This document shows positions 1 to 7,317 of a stretch of 42,929 nt of DNA, piece after piece (the first letter of the stretch is position 1; every line of letters begins with the position of its first letter). Source of the stretch: JAOTYV01 sp041557595 (GTDB lineage: Bacteria; Pseudomonadota; Alphaproteobacteria; UBA8366); the NCBI GenBank assembly GCA_041557595.1, contig JBFFGE010000012.1:1-42929 (forward strand), in the 5' to 3' direction. The position numbers and the translations under genes are program-made. A model generated the notes under the pieces. It was not told where the DNA came from, made no database searches, and was given only the letters and a program-made list of their open reading frames with translations.

Positions 1-58
1 CCCCCCGCTGCTCTAGAATTCCGTTTTCGCCGGATTGCGATAAAAAGTATGCCGGCTT

Positions 59-86
59 AACCCCTTTTGCCGTGGCCGACCGTTTC
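59..86 (+). promoter_or_regulatory. ECF-type promoter P1
   Basis: AACCCC (59-64), 16 nt, then CGTTTC (81-86). The predicted start is near 93, about 27 nt before the ATG at 120. The same two boxes with the same spacing precede the sigma-factor gene (12199-12226), the curlin-like gene and the CsgG-like operon, so this gene is probably a member of the same regulon. Found by eye, not by a matrix scan. Confidence 0.72.
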
Positions 87-119
87 TTCCATTGAGAGCA
101 AATTCGATGGAGACGGGAC

Positions 120-884
120 ATGTCGGCAATGACTTACACGGAATGGTGCGACTACAAGCAACGGATCCTGGGAGATCCGCCCGCATGGTTCGCCGACGCG
201 GACGAACGCCGCAGCCGATATGAAGCCTATGCCGAGGCGGCGCAGTCCTGTAGTACGATCTCCGAAACCGAAATTCTGCCGTCGCAAATCGCGCAGCCCG
301 CCGTCCAGGCGTCGCCGCAACGCGCGATCGAGAGGTCGCCGGACCGCCGCGCCATTCCGGCACCTTCGATCACGATCGAAGCGGCCGCGCGGTTTATCCG
401 GATCGTGGCAATGACGATTGTTGCGATGTTCGCGATCCTCGCGACTGCCCGTGCGGACACGGCCCAGGGACAGGTCACCGTCAACGGCGATCCCCTGCCG
501 CCGGCGAACCGGGTGGCGATCGAAGCTTTGATTGGGCCGCTGAATCCGGGCGCCTATTGGCTCAAGGATGATGGGCGGATCGGCCGCGCCGGCGAATCCG
601 AAGCGATCGCCAATTTGCGCGTGGCGCTCGCGAAGCGACTGGCTGCGATGCGGCAGGCGGCGCTTCTGCAGCAGCAGAAGCTCAATCGTCAGCTTATGAT
701 GCAGGCATGGCGGAATGCCAAGCGGCACAAGCAATTGAAGCAGGGATTTTCCTATGGCAACCGCTTCAGCAGCGGGCAGCGGTACAACAACGGGTCCTGG
801 AGTCACTACAACGGGCACAGCAATTACGGCGTCGGCGGAACCGCGAACGGCTGCATCTATACCCCCAATTGGTCGAATTGCTGA
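120..884 (+). CDS. Single-TM protein with periplasmic 'VNG...G.YW' domain
   Basis: 254 aa. GGAG at 109-112 supports the ATG at 120; a second ATG lies 9 nt in. The first 90 residues are hydrophilic and likely cytoplasmic. One hydrophobic segment (about 92-110) follows, then a periplasmic part. Residues 115-160 (VNGDPLPP, then LNPGAYWLKDDGRIG) match a motif I remember from alphaproteobacterial proteins of the form VNG-x-PL...GRYWYD...G. A helical Gln/Arg-rich stretch (165-215) and a Gly/Asn/Tyr-rich tail ending in CIYTPNWSNC follow. No enzymatic function is evident. P1 upstream places it in the ECF regulon, so a surface or envelope role is inferred. The unusual feature is the long cytoplasmic N-terminus before what is normally a secreted domain. 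Confidence 0.75.
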   Translation: MSAMTYTEWCDYKQRILGDPPAWFADADERRSRYEAYAEAAQSCSTISETEILPSQIAQPAVQASPQRAIERSPDRRAIPAPSITIEAAARFIRIVAMTIVAMFAILATARADTAQGQVTVNGDPLPPANRVAIEALIGPLNPGAYWLKDDGRIGRAGESEAIANLRVALAKRLAAMRQAALLQQQKLNRQLMMQAWRNAKRHKQLKQGFSYGNRFSSGQRYNNGSWSHYNGHSNYGVGGTANGCIYTPNWSNC

Positions 885-951
885 CGCCGGACCACATGCC
901 ATAGAGCGACGCTCGCCTCGGCGTTCGAATATCCATAATTCGGCCCAGACG

Positions 952-977
952 GGTCCGGGCGAATGGCCCGGACCTTT
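952..977 (+). terminator. Rho-independent-like terminator after gene 120
   Basis: Perfect 9-bp stem GGTCCGGGC (952-960) / GCCCGGACC (966-974) with a 5-nt loop and a short TTT. The stem is strong but the U-tract is weak. It lies 68 nt after the stop of the upstream gene. Confidence 0.6.
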
Positions 978-1021
978 CGGTATTGTGAATCAGGCGATAA
1001 CTTCTTCTTGGAAGGGTATTT

Positions 1022-1038
1022 TTACCATTGGATGGTAA
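1022..1038. promoter_or_regulatory. Palindrome TTACCAT-TGG-ATGGTAA, candidate operator
   Basis: Perfect 7-bp inverted repeat with a 3-nt centre, 39 nt before the DUF4399 start, in an AT-rich stretch of a GC-rich genome. It has no T-run, so it does not look like a terminator. Its position fits a dimeric repressor or activator site for the DUF4399 pair; the regulator is unknown. Confidence 0.45.
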
Positions 1039-1076
1039 TATGTTATTAGTTGAGTTGACTGAAGGGGGGTACATTC

Positions 1077-1502
1077 ATGATCAAAAATGCACTAAGTGCC
1101 GCGCTGGCGGTGGTGCTGGGCGCCGGTGTGGCGTTCGCCGGCAATACGCCGGCACCGAAGAACTCCGAAGTATATATTATCTGGCCGAAGGACGGACAGG
1201 TCATCCACGGCGGTAAGTTTTGGCTCCGAATGGGCAATCGCGGCGCCGGTATGGCGCCCGCTGGTGTCAAGAAAGACAATACCGGCCATCATCATCTGAT
1301 CATCGATGCGCCACTGCCGCCATTCGATGAGGAAATTCCGGCCGATAAGAACCATCTCCATTTTGGTGGCGGACAGACGGAAGTTCGTATCGAGCTGCCG
1401 CCGGGCAAGCACACGCTGCAGCTTCTCATGGGCGACCACGAGCACGTGCCGCACAATCCGCCGCTGTTTTCCAAGCGGATCACCGTCACCGTTCCGAAAT
1501 AA
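1077..1502 (+). CDS. DUF4399 secreted protein, copy 1
   Basis: 141 aa. AAGGGGGG at 1062-1069 fixes the start. A cleavable signal peptide ends about residue 21 (GVAFA). The mature part shows DUF4399 features: WPKDG near the N-terminus, the histidine cluster GHHHLIID, DEEIPADKNHLHFG, PGKHTLQL, then MGDHEHVPHNPP. The many conserved histidines suggest metal or small-ligand binding in a small beta-sandwich; the biochemical role of the family is not established. It is followed after 55 nt by a close paralogue, probably in one transcript. The palindrome at 1022-1038 is the only regulatory signal seen; the ECF motif is absent here. Confidence 0.88.
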   Translation: MIKNALSAALAVVLGAGVAFAGNTPAPKNSEVYIIWPKDGQVIHGGKFWLRMGNRGAGMAPAGVKKDNTGHHHLIIDAPLPPFDEEIPADKNHLHFGGGQTEVRIELPPGKHTLQLLMGDHEHVPHNPPLFSKRITVTVPK

Positions 1503-1557
1503 GATCTCAGAACGACCGGTCATTAACCGCGACGTTTCCCATCTCAGGAGTATCATC

Positions 1558-1998
1558 ATGCGAGTTTCGTTGATATCCGCGCTTGCCGGCTTCGTTTTGG
1601 CACTCGTTCCAGTGACCGGCGAGGCCCCGGCGCTGGCGGGCGATACGCCCGCGCCCAAGGACGCATATCTTTATATCGGCTGGCCGAATGACGGCGAAAT
1701 CGTGCGGAACCGCCGATTTCGCGTCTGGTTCGGCCTGCGCAATTTCGGTATCGCACCCTCCGGCATCAAGAAAAAGAATACCGGTCATCACCATTTGATC
1801 ATCGACGCGCCCTTGCCGCCGCTCGATGAGGAGATTCCAGCGGACAAAAACCATCTGCATTTCGGTGCGGGTCAGTCCGAGGCCATAATCGAATTGGCGC
1901 CGGGCAAACACACATTGCAGTTGATTATGGGTGACCACGATCATGTTCCGCATAATCCGCCGATCATTTCCAAAAAGATCACGATCACGGTGAGGTAA
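1558..1998 (+). CDS. DUF4399 secreted protein, copy 2
   Basis: 146 aa. The start at 1558 is supported by AGGAG (1546-1550) and a signal peptide (MRVSLISALAGFVLAL... to about residue 27). A longer frame open from 1306 lies over copy 1 in another frame and is not used. It is co-linear with copy 1 through GHHHLIIDAPLPP, DEEIPADKNHLHFG and GDHDHVPHNPP, and differs mainly in the N-terminal third (WPNDGEIVRNRRFRVWFGLRN). This is a tandem duplication with divergence. The function is unknown; both mature proteins should be periplasmic. Confidence 0.87.
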   Translation: MRVSLISALAGFVLALVPVTGEAPALAGDTPAPKDAYLYIGWPNDGEIVRNRRFRVWFGLRNFGIAPSGIKKKNTGHHHLIIDAPLPPLDEEIPADKNHLHFGAGQSEAIIELAPGKHTLQLIMGDHDHVPHNPPIISKKITITVR

Positions 1999-2072
1999 CG
2001 TCGGCCGGGACGATGTGTGGATGTGACTATTGGGCGCTGCCTTATTTGCTCCGACCCGGAATTTAGATTGGA

Positions 2073-2100
2073 TTGCGCGCATCGGCGGCTCGGCTATACT
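2073..2100 (+). promoter_or_regulatory. Possible housekeeping promoter in the 1999-2272 gap
   Basis: TTGCGC (2073-2078), 16 nt, TATACT (2095-2100). This is the best sigma70-like match in the 274-nt gap before the first caspase gene. It would give a leader of about 165 nt or more. No hairpin with a T-run and no ECF-type motif was seen in this gap. Confidence 0.4.
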
Positions 2101-2272
2101 CTTGGTACGAAATCAAGGGGAGTATTGGCGGGGCGATCAACATGTTGCATCTTGCCGGGCATGCGCAGCCTTGAAAGCGAGGGTCGGCATCGTCGAAGCC
2201 GAATTCGGCGGCGGCAATCAGGCATAGGTAATCGTGGCGACCTAATCAGACGAAAAAGAAGTCAGTTGAAGG

Positions 2273-4399
2273 ATGTTTAAAATCTTTAAGAAATATTCCA
2301 ATAAGAGCTGGCTCTCTACTTTTGGACTAGTCCGAACGTTTTTTGCCCTTCCGAAATTGCGGAATGCGGGCGTCGCGCAAGGATGCGTGATCATGTGCTG
2401 CGCATGGCTGATCGGCGGGATTCCGCAGATGGCGCTGGCGACCGATGCCGGTTTCCCTTCGCACCACGCATTGGTTGTTGGGAACAGTGCCTATGGATCG
2501 GATCGTCTGGCGACCCCGGCGGTCGATGCCAAGGCGGTGGCGCGGCAGCTCAAGGCGCACGGATACGACGTCGCATTGCTGCGTGACGCGACGGGCGATC
2601 AATTGCGCGCCGCCACGGCCGCGTTCAAGCGCCGATTGATCGGCGCCCACATCGGAGTTTTCTACTACTCGGGACGATTTACGACGTCCGCCGGCGAGAC
2701 TTACCTGCTCGGCTCGGATATCGACCCGGCGTCTGGCGCTGGCGGCAATGCAGTGCCGGCCGCGGCGGTTTCCGTCGGATCGATCGTGACATCGATGGCG
2801 GCGGCGGGGCCGCGAATATCCAATGTCGTCGTGCTCGATCTTCAGGGCGCGGGCGGTCCGGTGCCGGTGGAAACACCGGAGAATTTTTCGATCACGACGG
2901 TTCACGGCCATGGCCCGACCCAAGACGCCCCGGCGCTCTCGGCCTTTGCCGCGGCCTTTTTGGAGGAGTTGGGCACGTCGGCTCAACCGGTGGACGCGGT
3001 CTTCCAGAAGATTAGGGCGGCGTTGGGCAAACAGCCGATCGTGCGGAACGTTTCGTCGCTGAGCGTGGAAATCACCCTGGCGCCGCCTGCTGGCGCGCGA
3101 AACAAGGTAGCCTATGCGACGCGGGGAATTCGGGTCAGCAGCGCCGATCGGCTCCCCGAACAGGCGCCGCGTGCCGTCACGGCGGCGGAGCAAAGCCGGG
3201 GCATCAAGATCGCGGATAGTTCTCCGGCTTTTGAATTCTCCCCCAAATTCGAGAAAGATCTCTGGGCAATTATAAAAAATAGCCAGAATGCCGCGGATTT
3301 CGAAGCTTATCTCGACGTTTTCCCCAAAGGCCAATTCGCCGCCGAAGCGAAGAAAAAACTGTCCGAGCTGCGCGGCGGCAGCGACAAAAAAGCGCCGGCG
3401 GCACCGAAGGCGCCTGCCAAGGCGGCGGAAAAGATAGAATTGATTTGGAAACGTTACGAGGCCGTCAACAACCTCAAGCTTCACGCCGAACCGGATTCCG
3501 GCACAAAGGTGCTCGGTACCTTGGGCCGTGGACAACAAATTCTTGTCGTCGGCCGGGTAGCGGGCCGAGATTGGTACAAGGTCAGTGTGAAAGCGGGCCA
3601 ATTCGCCTATGCGGCGCGGGCCATGCTGCGTCCGCCCGCCGCGGCGCAAAAGGCGCCGCCGAAGCAGGCGCCGACTAACGTGGCAGATGTCATTCAAGAC
3701 TGCCCGGAGTGTCCCGAACTGGTGCGGGTCGCCGCAGGTACTTTCAAGATGGGTTCCACCACCGGGGACAGCTCGGAGCGCCCGGTACACACGGTGCGCA
3801 TATCGAAACCGTTTGCAATCGGGAAATACGAAGTCACCATCGCCCAGTGGCAAGCATGTGTGAAAGCCGGCGGCTGCGCCTATACGCCGCGCCTGGGCAA
3901 GGCAAAGCCCAATGATCCGGTGCGCAAGCTGAGCTGGTCCGACGCCATGCGATATGTGGCCTGGCTACGCAAGAAGACCGGGCAGAAATATCGGCTGCCG
4001 ACCGAGGCGGAATGGGAATACGCCGCGCGGGCCGGATCGGATGCCCTGTATTGGTGGGGCGACCGGATGGCGCCCGGTCTTGCGGATTGCAAGAAATGCG
4101 ACCCTGCCTGGAATCGCAAATTGCCGCAATCGGTGGGACGGGATAAGCCGAATCCCTTCGGTCTGCACGGCGTTTCGGGCGGCGTATGGGAATGGACCGC
4201 CGACTGCTGGCACAATGATTATGCCAAGGCGCCCGGGGACGGTCGCGCATGGGACGCGGCCGATTGCCGCGGCCGTGTCTTGCGCGGCGGTTCGTGGCGC
4301 AATGACGCAACCTATGCCCGGGCGGCCAGCCGCCTGCGATACGATTTCGACGTCCGGTACTCGACGAATGGGTTCCGGGTCGCGCGCGATCTTCGCTGA
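2273..4399 (+). CDS. Pseudo-caspase fused to SH3 and FGE/sulfatase-modifying-like domain
   Basis: 708 aa from ATG 2273. That start has its GAAGG directly abutting the ATG. ATG 2393 (residue 41) has AAGGA at 2379-2383 with normal spacing and starts a good signal peptide (MCCAWLIGGI...MALA), so 2393 may be the real start. Domains: caspase p20-like fold (about 63-275); a 'W..I...FEAYL..FP.G.F' unit (about 325-364) shared by all three caspases here; bacterial SH3 (about 393-455); FGE-sulfatase/C-type-lectin-like domain (about 478-708; RLPTEAEWEYAARAG, SGGVWEWTADCW, RVLRGGSW). Both caspase catalytic residues are gone: YYAGH reads YYSGR and LDAC reads LDLQ. The FGE domain has no cysteines around RGGSWRNDATYARAASR, so formylglycine chemistry is also unlikely. 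It is probably a secreted binding or scaffold protein. A terminator follows. Confidence 0.88.
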   Translation: MFKIFKKYSNKSWLSTFGLVRTFFALPKLRNAGVAQGCVIMCCAWLIGGIPQMALATDAGFPSHHALVVGNSAYGSDRLATPAVDAKAVARQLKAHGYDVALLRDATGDQLRAATAAFKRRLIGAHIGVFYYSGRFTTSAGETYLLGSDIDPASGAGGNAVPAAAVSVGSIVTSMAAAGPRISNVVVLDLQGAGGPVPVETPENFSITTVHGHGPTQDAPALSAFAAAFLEELGTSAQPVDAVFQKIRAALGKQPIVRNVSSLSVEITLAPPAGARNKVAYATRGIRVSSADRLPEQAPRAVTAAEQSRGIKIADSSPAFEFSPKFEKDLWAIIKNSQNAADFEAYLDVFPKGQFAAEAKKKLSELRGGSDKKAPAAPKAPAKAAEKIELIWKRYEAVNNLKLHAEPDSGTKVLGTLGRGQQILVVGRVAGRDWYKVSVKAGQFAYAARAMLRPPAAAQKAPPKQAPTNVADVIQDCPECPELVRVAAGTFKMGSTTGDSSERPVHTVRISKPFAIGKYEVTIAQWQACVKAGGCAYTPRLGKAKPNDPVRKLSWSDAMRYVAWLRKKTGQKYRLPTEAEWEYAARAGSDALYWWGDRMAPGLADCKKCDPAWNRKLPQSVGRDKPNPFGLHGVSGGVWEWTADCWHNDYAKAPGDGRAWDAADCRGRVLRGGSWRNDATYARAASRLRYDFDVRYSTNGFRVARDLR

Positions 4400-4413
4400 A
4401 CCGCGCGCATAGT

Positions 4414-4440
4414 CCAAAAGGCCGAGCCGAGCCTTTTTGG
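4414..4440 (+). terminator. Terminator between the first two caspase genes
   Basis: CCAAAAGGC (4414-4422) pairs with GCCTTTTTGG (4431-4440) with one extra T, and the 3' arm carries five Ts. It separates transcription of the two caspase genes. Confidence 0.6.
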
Positions 4441-4494
4441 GGACGCCCGATCGTGCAGGGCGACGGACCTCTTACTTGATCTAGCCGGAAGGCC

Positions 4495-6795
4495 GTGAAA
4501 ATTATACCATCCTCTCTTTCTCGATGGAGGTGGTACGTTTTCGGCACGGCAATGTGGCATTTAACACGCAATATTGGACGTTTTACCCGTCGGTCGCAGA
4601 TTGTCGCCGTGGCGGTGCTTCTCTGTTGGGCCGCGCCCGCGATGGCGGAACGTCGGGTCGCCCTGGTTATCGGCAATGGCGCCTATGCGAAAAGCCCGCT
4701 GCCGAATACGCTTAACGATGCTCGCGATATGACGGCGGTCCTGAAGCGGCTTGGCTTCAAGGTAATTTCGCGGATGGATGCGTCGCAAAAACAAATGCAG
4801 CGCGCGATTATCCAATTCGGCCGCGAGTTGGAGAAGGGCGGCGTAGGGCTATTCTATTATGCCGGTCATGCGGTGCAGCTGCGCGATCGCAACTATATGA
4901 TTCCCATCGGCGCACAAATCACCGCGGCAGATCATGTCGAGCCGGAATCGGTCGATCTTTATAAGGTCATCGGCCGGATGGCGGGCGCCCGAAACAAGAT
5001 GAATATCGTCATCCTGGATGCGTGCCGCGACAATCCGTTTCGGGATGTTTTCCAGCTCTATTCGGAAGGCCTGGCGCAAATGCGGGCGCCGGCGCGGAGT
5101 TATATTGCCTATGCCGCCGGTCCCGGCGGGCTCGCGGCCGACGGCACGGGCAAGAATAGTTTCTATACGGGCGCCTTGCTCGCCTCGCTCGAGCAGCCCG
5201 GCGTCAGCATCGAGAAGGTCTTCAAGAATGTCCGCTCGGCGGTCATCAAGAAAACCAAGGGACTGCAGGTTCCCTGGACCTCGTCCTCGATTACCGAAGA
5301 TTTCTATTTCCGCCCGAAGGTTGCCGCCAAGCCGGCGCCGAGTAAGGGAAAGGCAATCGATCGGGAGGTCGTCTTCTGGCAATCGATTTTTCAAAGCAGG
5401 AACCCGGAGGATTTTCAGGCGTATCTGAACCAATTTCCGAAAGGCATCTTCGTGCCCTTGGCCCAGAACAAGCTGAAGTCGCTCCCGCGCGTTGCGGCGA
5501 AATCCGCGCCGGCCGCCCCGGCAAATCCGGCGGTCACCGGGACGCTCTCCGATCCCCGCGTGCTGGATGCAATCGACGAAACGATGGAAGAAGAGCGGAG
5601 CAAGGGTGCCAGCTATATCGAACAGGTCGATGCAGCGGTCACCAAGTTGAAAACGATCCGCCAACGCCTCGACGCGGAAAAGAAGGACACCGAGGAAAAA
5701 GCCAAGAAAATTGCCCTGGCGAAGGCGGCGGTGGAACAAGCCTACCTGGCGCGTTTGGCGGAAATCCGGGCGGAGGACGAAAAAGCGCGGCAGGACGCTC
5801 TGGAGAAGGCGAAGAAAAGCGCTGCGGCCGAGCGCGCGAAAAGTCTGGCGGCAGCGAAGGGCCGGGCAGATTTGATGGCGCGCCGCGCGGTGGCGGGCAC
5901 GACGCAGAGAGCGGAGCGCGCCTTCAAGGATGCGCTGGTATCCGCGAAGGGCGCGGTCGAGGCGTCATACAAGAAGTCCATCGCCGAGGCTGAGAACAAG
6001 GCGGCAGCTGCGCATCGTGAAGCCATGGCGCGGGCGGAAAAAAAGGCGGAGCTGCTGCGCAAACAGATCCTGGATCGCGCGAAAAGATTGGCGGACAAGG
6101 CACGGGAAAATGAGCTGACGGCGGCGCGCCGCACTGCCGATCGTTCGCGAACGCAGGGCTTGGAGGCGGCGGAAAAACAGGTCGCCGACCGCAAATTGCG
6201 GGAAATCGCGGCCGCTCGCGAACAGGCGGCGAAGCTGCAGGAAAAACTTCTGGCATCCGGTCGAAAGCAAGCCGATGCGGCATATGAAAAGCACATTGCG
6301 GAGGCGACGCGCCACGCCGAGGCCGGCCGGAAAAAACGGCTTGCCGAATTGGAGGCGAAAGCCAAAGCGGAGCGGGATCGAAAATTGGCGATTGTCGCGC
6401 GGGTCGCCGGCAAGGAAGAGAAGAAGCAGGCCAAAGCCGCGCCGGCCAAGGCGAAACCAGCCGCCGCGGCGGTCCCGTCGGAAAGTATCACGCCGGAACT
6501 GCGCAAGACGATCAACACGGCAATTCTGTCGACGCAGGGCGGCGGCGGCGGCCGTGACGCGCAGATCAGGGCGGCCTTGGAAGCGGTGAAAAGGCTCCGT
6601 AAAGAAGAAAAATCCAAGGAAGATGTCCCGAGCAACGTGGCTATCCTGGAAGCTGCGAGAATGAACCCGGCGATGCGCCGGGCGATCGAGCAGGCGATGC
6701 GTAAAGCCCGGGCGGACGGCAAGGATTATGCGGCGCAAGTGCGCGCCGCTTTGGCGGCGATCAAGGGTTACCGTCGCAACAGCAAGTCACGCTAG
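4495..6795 (+). CDS. Secreted caspase-fold (C14) protease with long coiled coil
   Basis: 766 aa from GTG 4495 (GGAAGG at 4487-4492). ATG 4552 is an alternative that keeps the signal peptide ending AAPAMA (residue 51). The caspase domain (about 54-275) is intact: His125 in YYAGHA and Cys177 in LDACRDNPF. A 'FWQSIF...FQAYLNQFPKG' unit lies at about 293-328. An Ala/Lys/Glu-rich coiled coil of about 250 residues (393-642) follows. A helical repeat of about 40 residues occurs three times, at about 352-392, 663-705 and 720-762, sharing '(P)xRxAI...QVxAALxxxK.xR'. It is probably a periplasmic arginine/lysine-directed protease-like protein by family, but the substrate is unknown. The coiled coil could anchor it to partners. 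No ECF motif was found upstream. Confidence 0.9.
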   Translation: MKIIPSSLSRWRWYVFGTAMWHLTRNIGRFTRRSQIVAVAVLLCWAAPAMAERRVALVIGNGAYAKSPLPNTLNDARDMTAVLKRLGFKVISRMDASQKQMQRAIIQFGRELEKGGVGLFYYAGHAVQLRDRNYMIPIGAQITAADHVEPESVDLYKVIGRMAGARNKMNIVILDACRDNPFRDVFQLYSEGLAQMRAPARSYIAYAAGPGGLAADGTGKNSFYTGALLASLEQPGVSIEKVFKNVRSAVIKKTKGLQVPWTSSSITEDFYFRPKVAAKPAPSKGKAIDREVVFWQSIFQSRNPEDFQAYLNQFPKGIFVPLAQNKLKSLPRVAAKSAPAAPANPAVTGTLSDPRVLDAIDETMEEERSKGASYIEQVDAAVTKLKTIRQRLDAEKKDTEEKAKKIALAKAAVEQAYLARLAEIRAEDEKARQDALEKAKKSAAAERAKSLAAAKGRADLMARRAVAGTTQRAERAFKDALVSAKGAVEASYKKSIAEAENKAAAAHREAMARAEKKAELLRKQILDRAKRLADKARENELTAARRTADRSRTQGLEAAEKQVADRKLREIAAAREQAAKLQEKLLASGRKQADAAYEKHIAEATRHAEAGRKKRLAELEAKAKAERDRKLAIVARVAGKEEKKQAKAAPAKAKPAAAAVPSESITPELRKTINTAILSTQGGGGGRDAQIRAALEAVKRLRKEEKSKEDVPSNVAILEAARMNPAMRRAIEQAMRKARADGKDYAAQVRAALAAIKGYRRNSKSR

Positions 6796-6840
6796 AGCGG
6801 CTTTGCTGCCTTTAATTGATTCCAATAAAAGGCAGGTTGA
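6793..6840. repeat. Palindromic intergenic repeat, copy A
   Basis: Begins at the stop codon (CTAGAGC). Hairpin core CTGCCTTT (6806-6813) / AAAGGCAG (6828-6835), then GTTGAT. The element at 35379-35429 has the same context and near-identical sequence (CTGCCTTTAATTGAxTCC). It is a short REP-like element that may also act as a bidirectional terminator. Confidence 0.7.
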
Positions 6841-6855
6841 TTTGGAAGCCGGCTC

Positions 6856-6888
6856 AAAAAAAAGCGCGCCGCAAACGGTGCGACGCGC
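6856..6888 (-). terminator. Strong terminator of the CsgG-like operon
   Basis: Read on the minus strand: GCGCGTCGC, 7-nt loop, GCGGCGCGC (one G-U pair), then eight Ts (6856-6863). It ends the minus-strand operon 9162-6934. Confidence 0.85.
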
Positions 6889-6933
6889 CTGATTGGATAG
6901 ACCCCATTCCCTTGGAGTGCCGGCCCTCCTGTT

Positions 6934-7293
6934 TCAGGTCTTGGGCGGCCGCGTCCTGCCCTGGATGAGGCAGGTCGCATGTTTGAGCGATACGATAAAG
7001 ACGTCCGGGTTGCCGCGCGCCTCACGGCGGAAGGAGACGGACACCTGTTCCAGAAGGCTGTTGACCGAGAAACTGTACAATTGCGTTTCGTCGATGATCT
7101 TCCTGCCTTCTTGCCAGCACTCCACGCGGATCGGCGTGTTGGTGGCCAGCCGGGTTGTGCCCGCCGCCGCGTTGATCGCATGTCCCTTGGCGGAGCCCTT
7201 GGTAATCTCCGCGTGCAGGCCGATACTGAGCGACGATGCGGCGAGGACTGTCAGCGCGGCGGCGAACACCGCGAGTTTACGATTGGAAAACAT
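6934..7293 (-). CDS. Small secreted protein, third gene of the CsgG-like operon
   Basis: 119 aa with an AAGGAA ribosome site and a signal peptide (MFSNRKLAVFAAALTVLAASSLSIGLHA). The mature part is about 90 residues with IRVECWQEGRKIIDE, VSVSFRR and HATCLIQG; two cysteines (in CWQ and TCLI) could form a disulfide. I do not recognise a family. It lies 24 nt downstream of the CsgG-like lipoprotein and before a strong terminator. In curli operons small secreted accessory proteins (CsgE, CsgF) accompany CsgG, so an analogous gating or chaperone role is possible, but no sequence similarity to either could be seen. Confidence 0.8.
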   Translation of the reverse strand: MFSNRKLAVFAAALTVLAASSLSIGLHAEITKGSAKGHAINAAAGTTRLATNTPIRVECWQEGRKIIDETQLYSFSVNSLLEQVSVSFRREARGNPDVFIVSLKHATCLIQGRTRPPKT

Positions 7294-7317
7294 GATTTTG
7301 TTCCTTTCCGTGGCCGG

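Noticed and set aside
2017..2280. 87-codon frame before the first caspase
   Set aside because: No ribosome site, overlaps the caspase start, and the composition is not protein-like.
2327..3853. 508-residue minus frame over the pseudo-caspase
   Set aside because: Arg-rich antisense of a gene with three recognisable domains.
3700..4399. FGE/lectin-like domain as target of a diversity-generating retroelement
   Set aside because: No reverse transcriptase or template/variable repeat pair was seen in the window.
4495..4560. ECF-type promoter for the second caspase
   Set aside because: CGTTT occurs at 4539 and 4579 but no AACCCC-like box lies 16 nt upstream of either.
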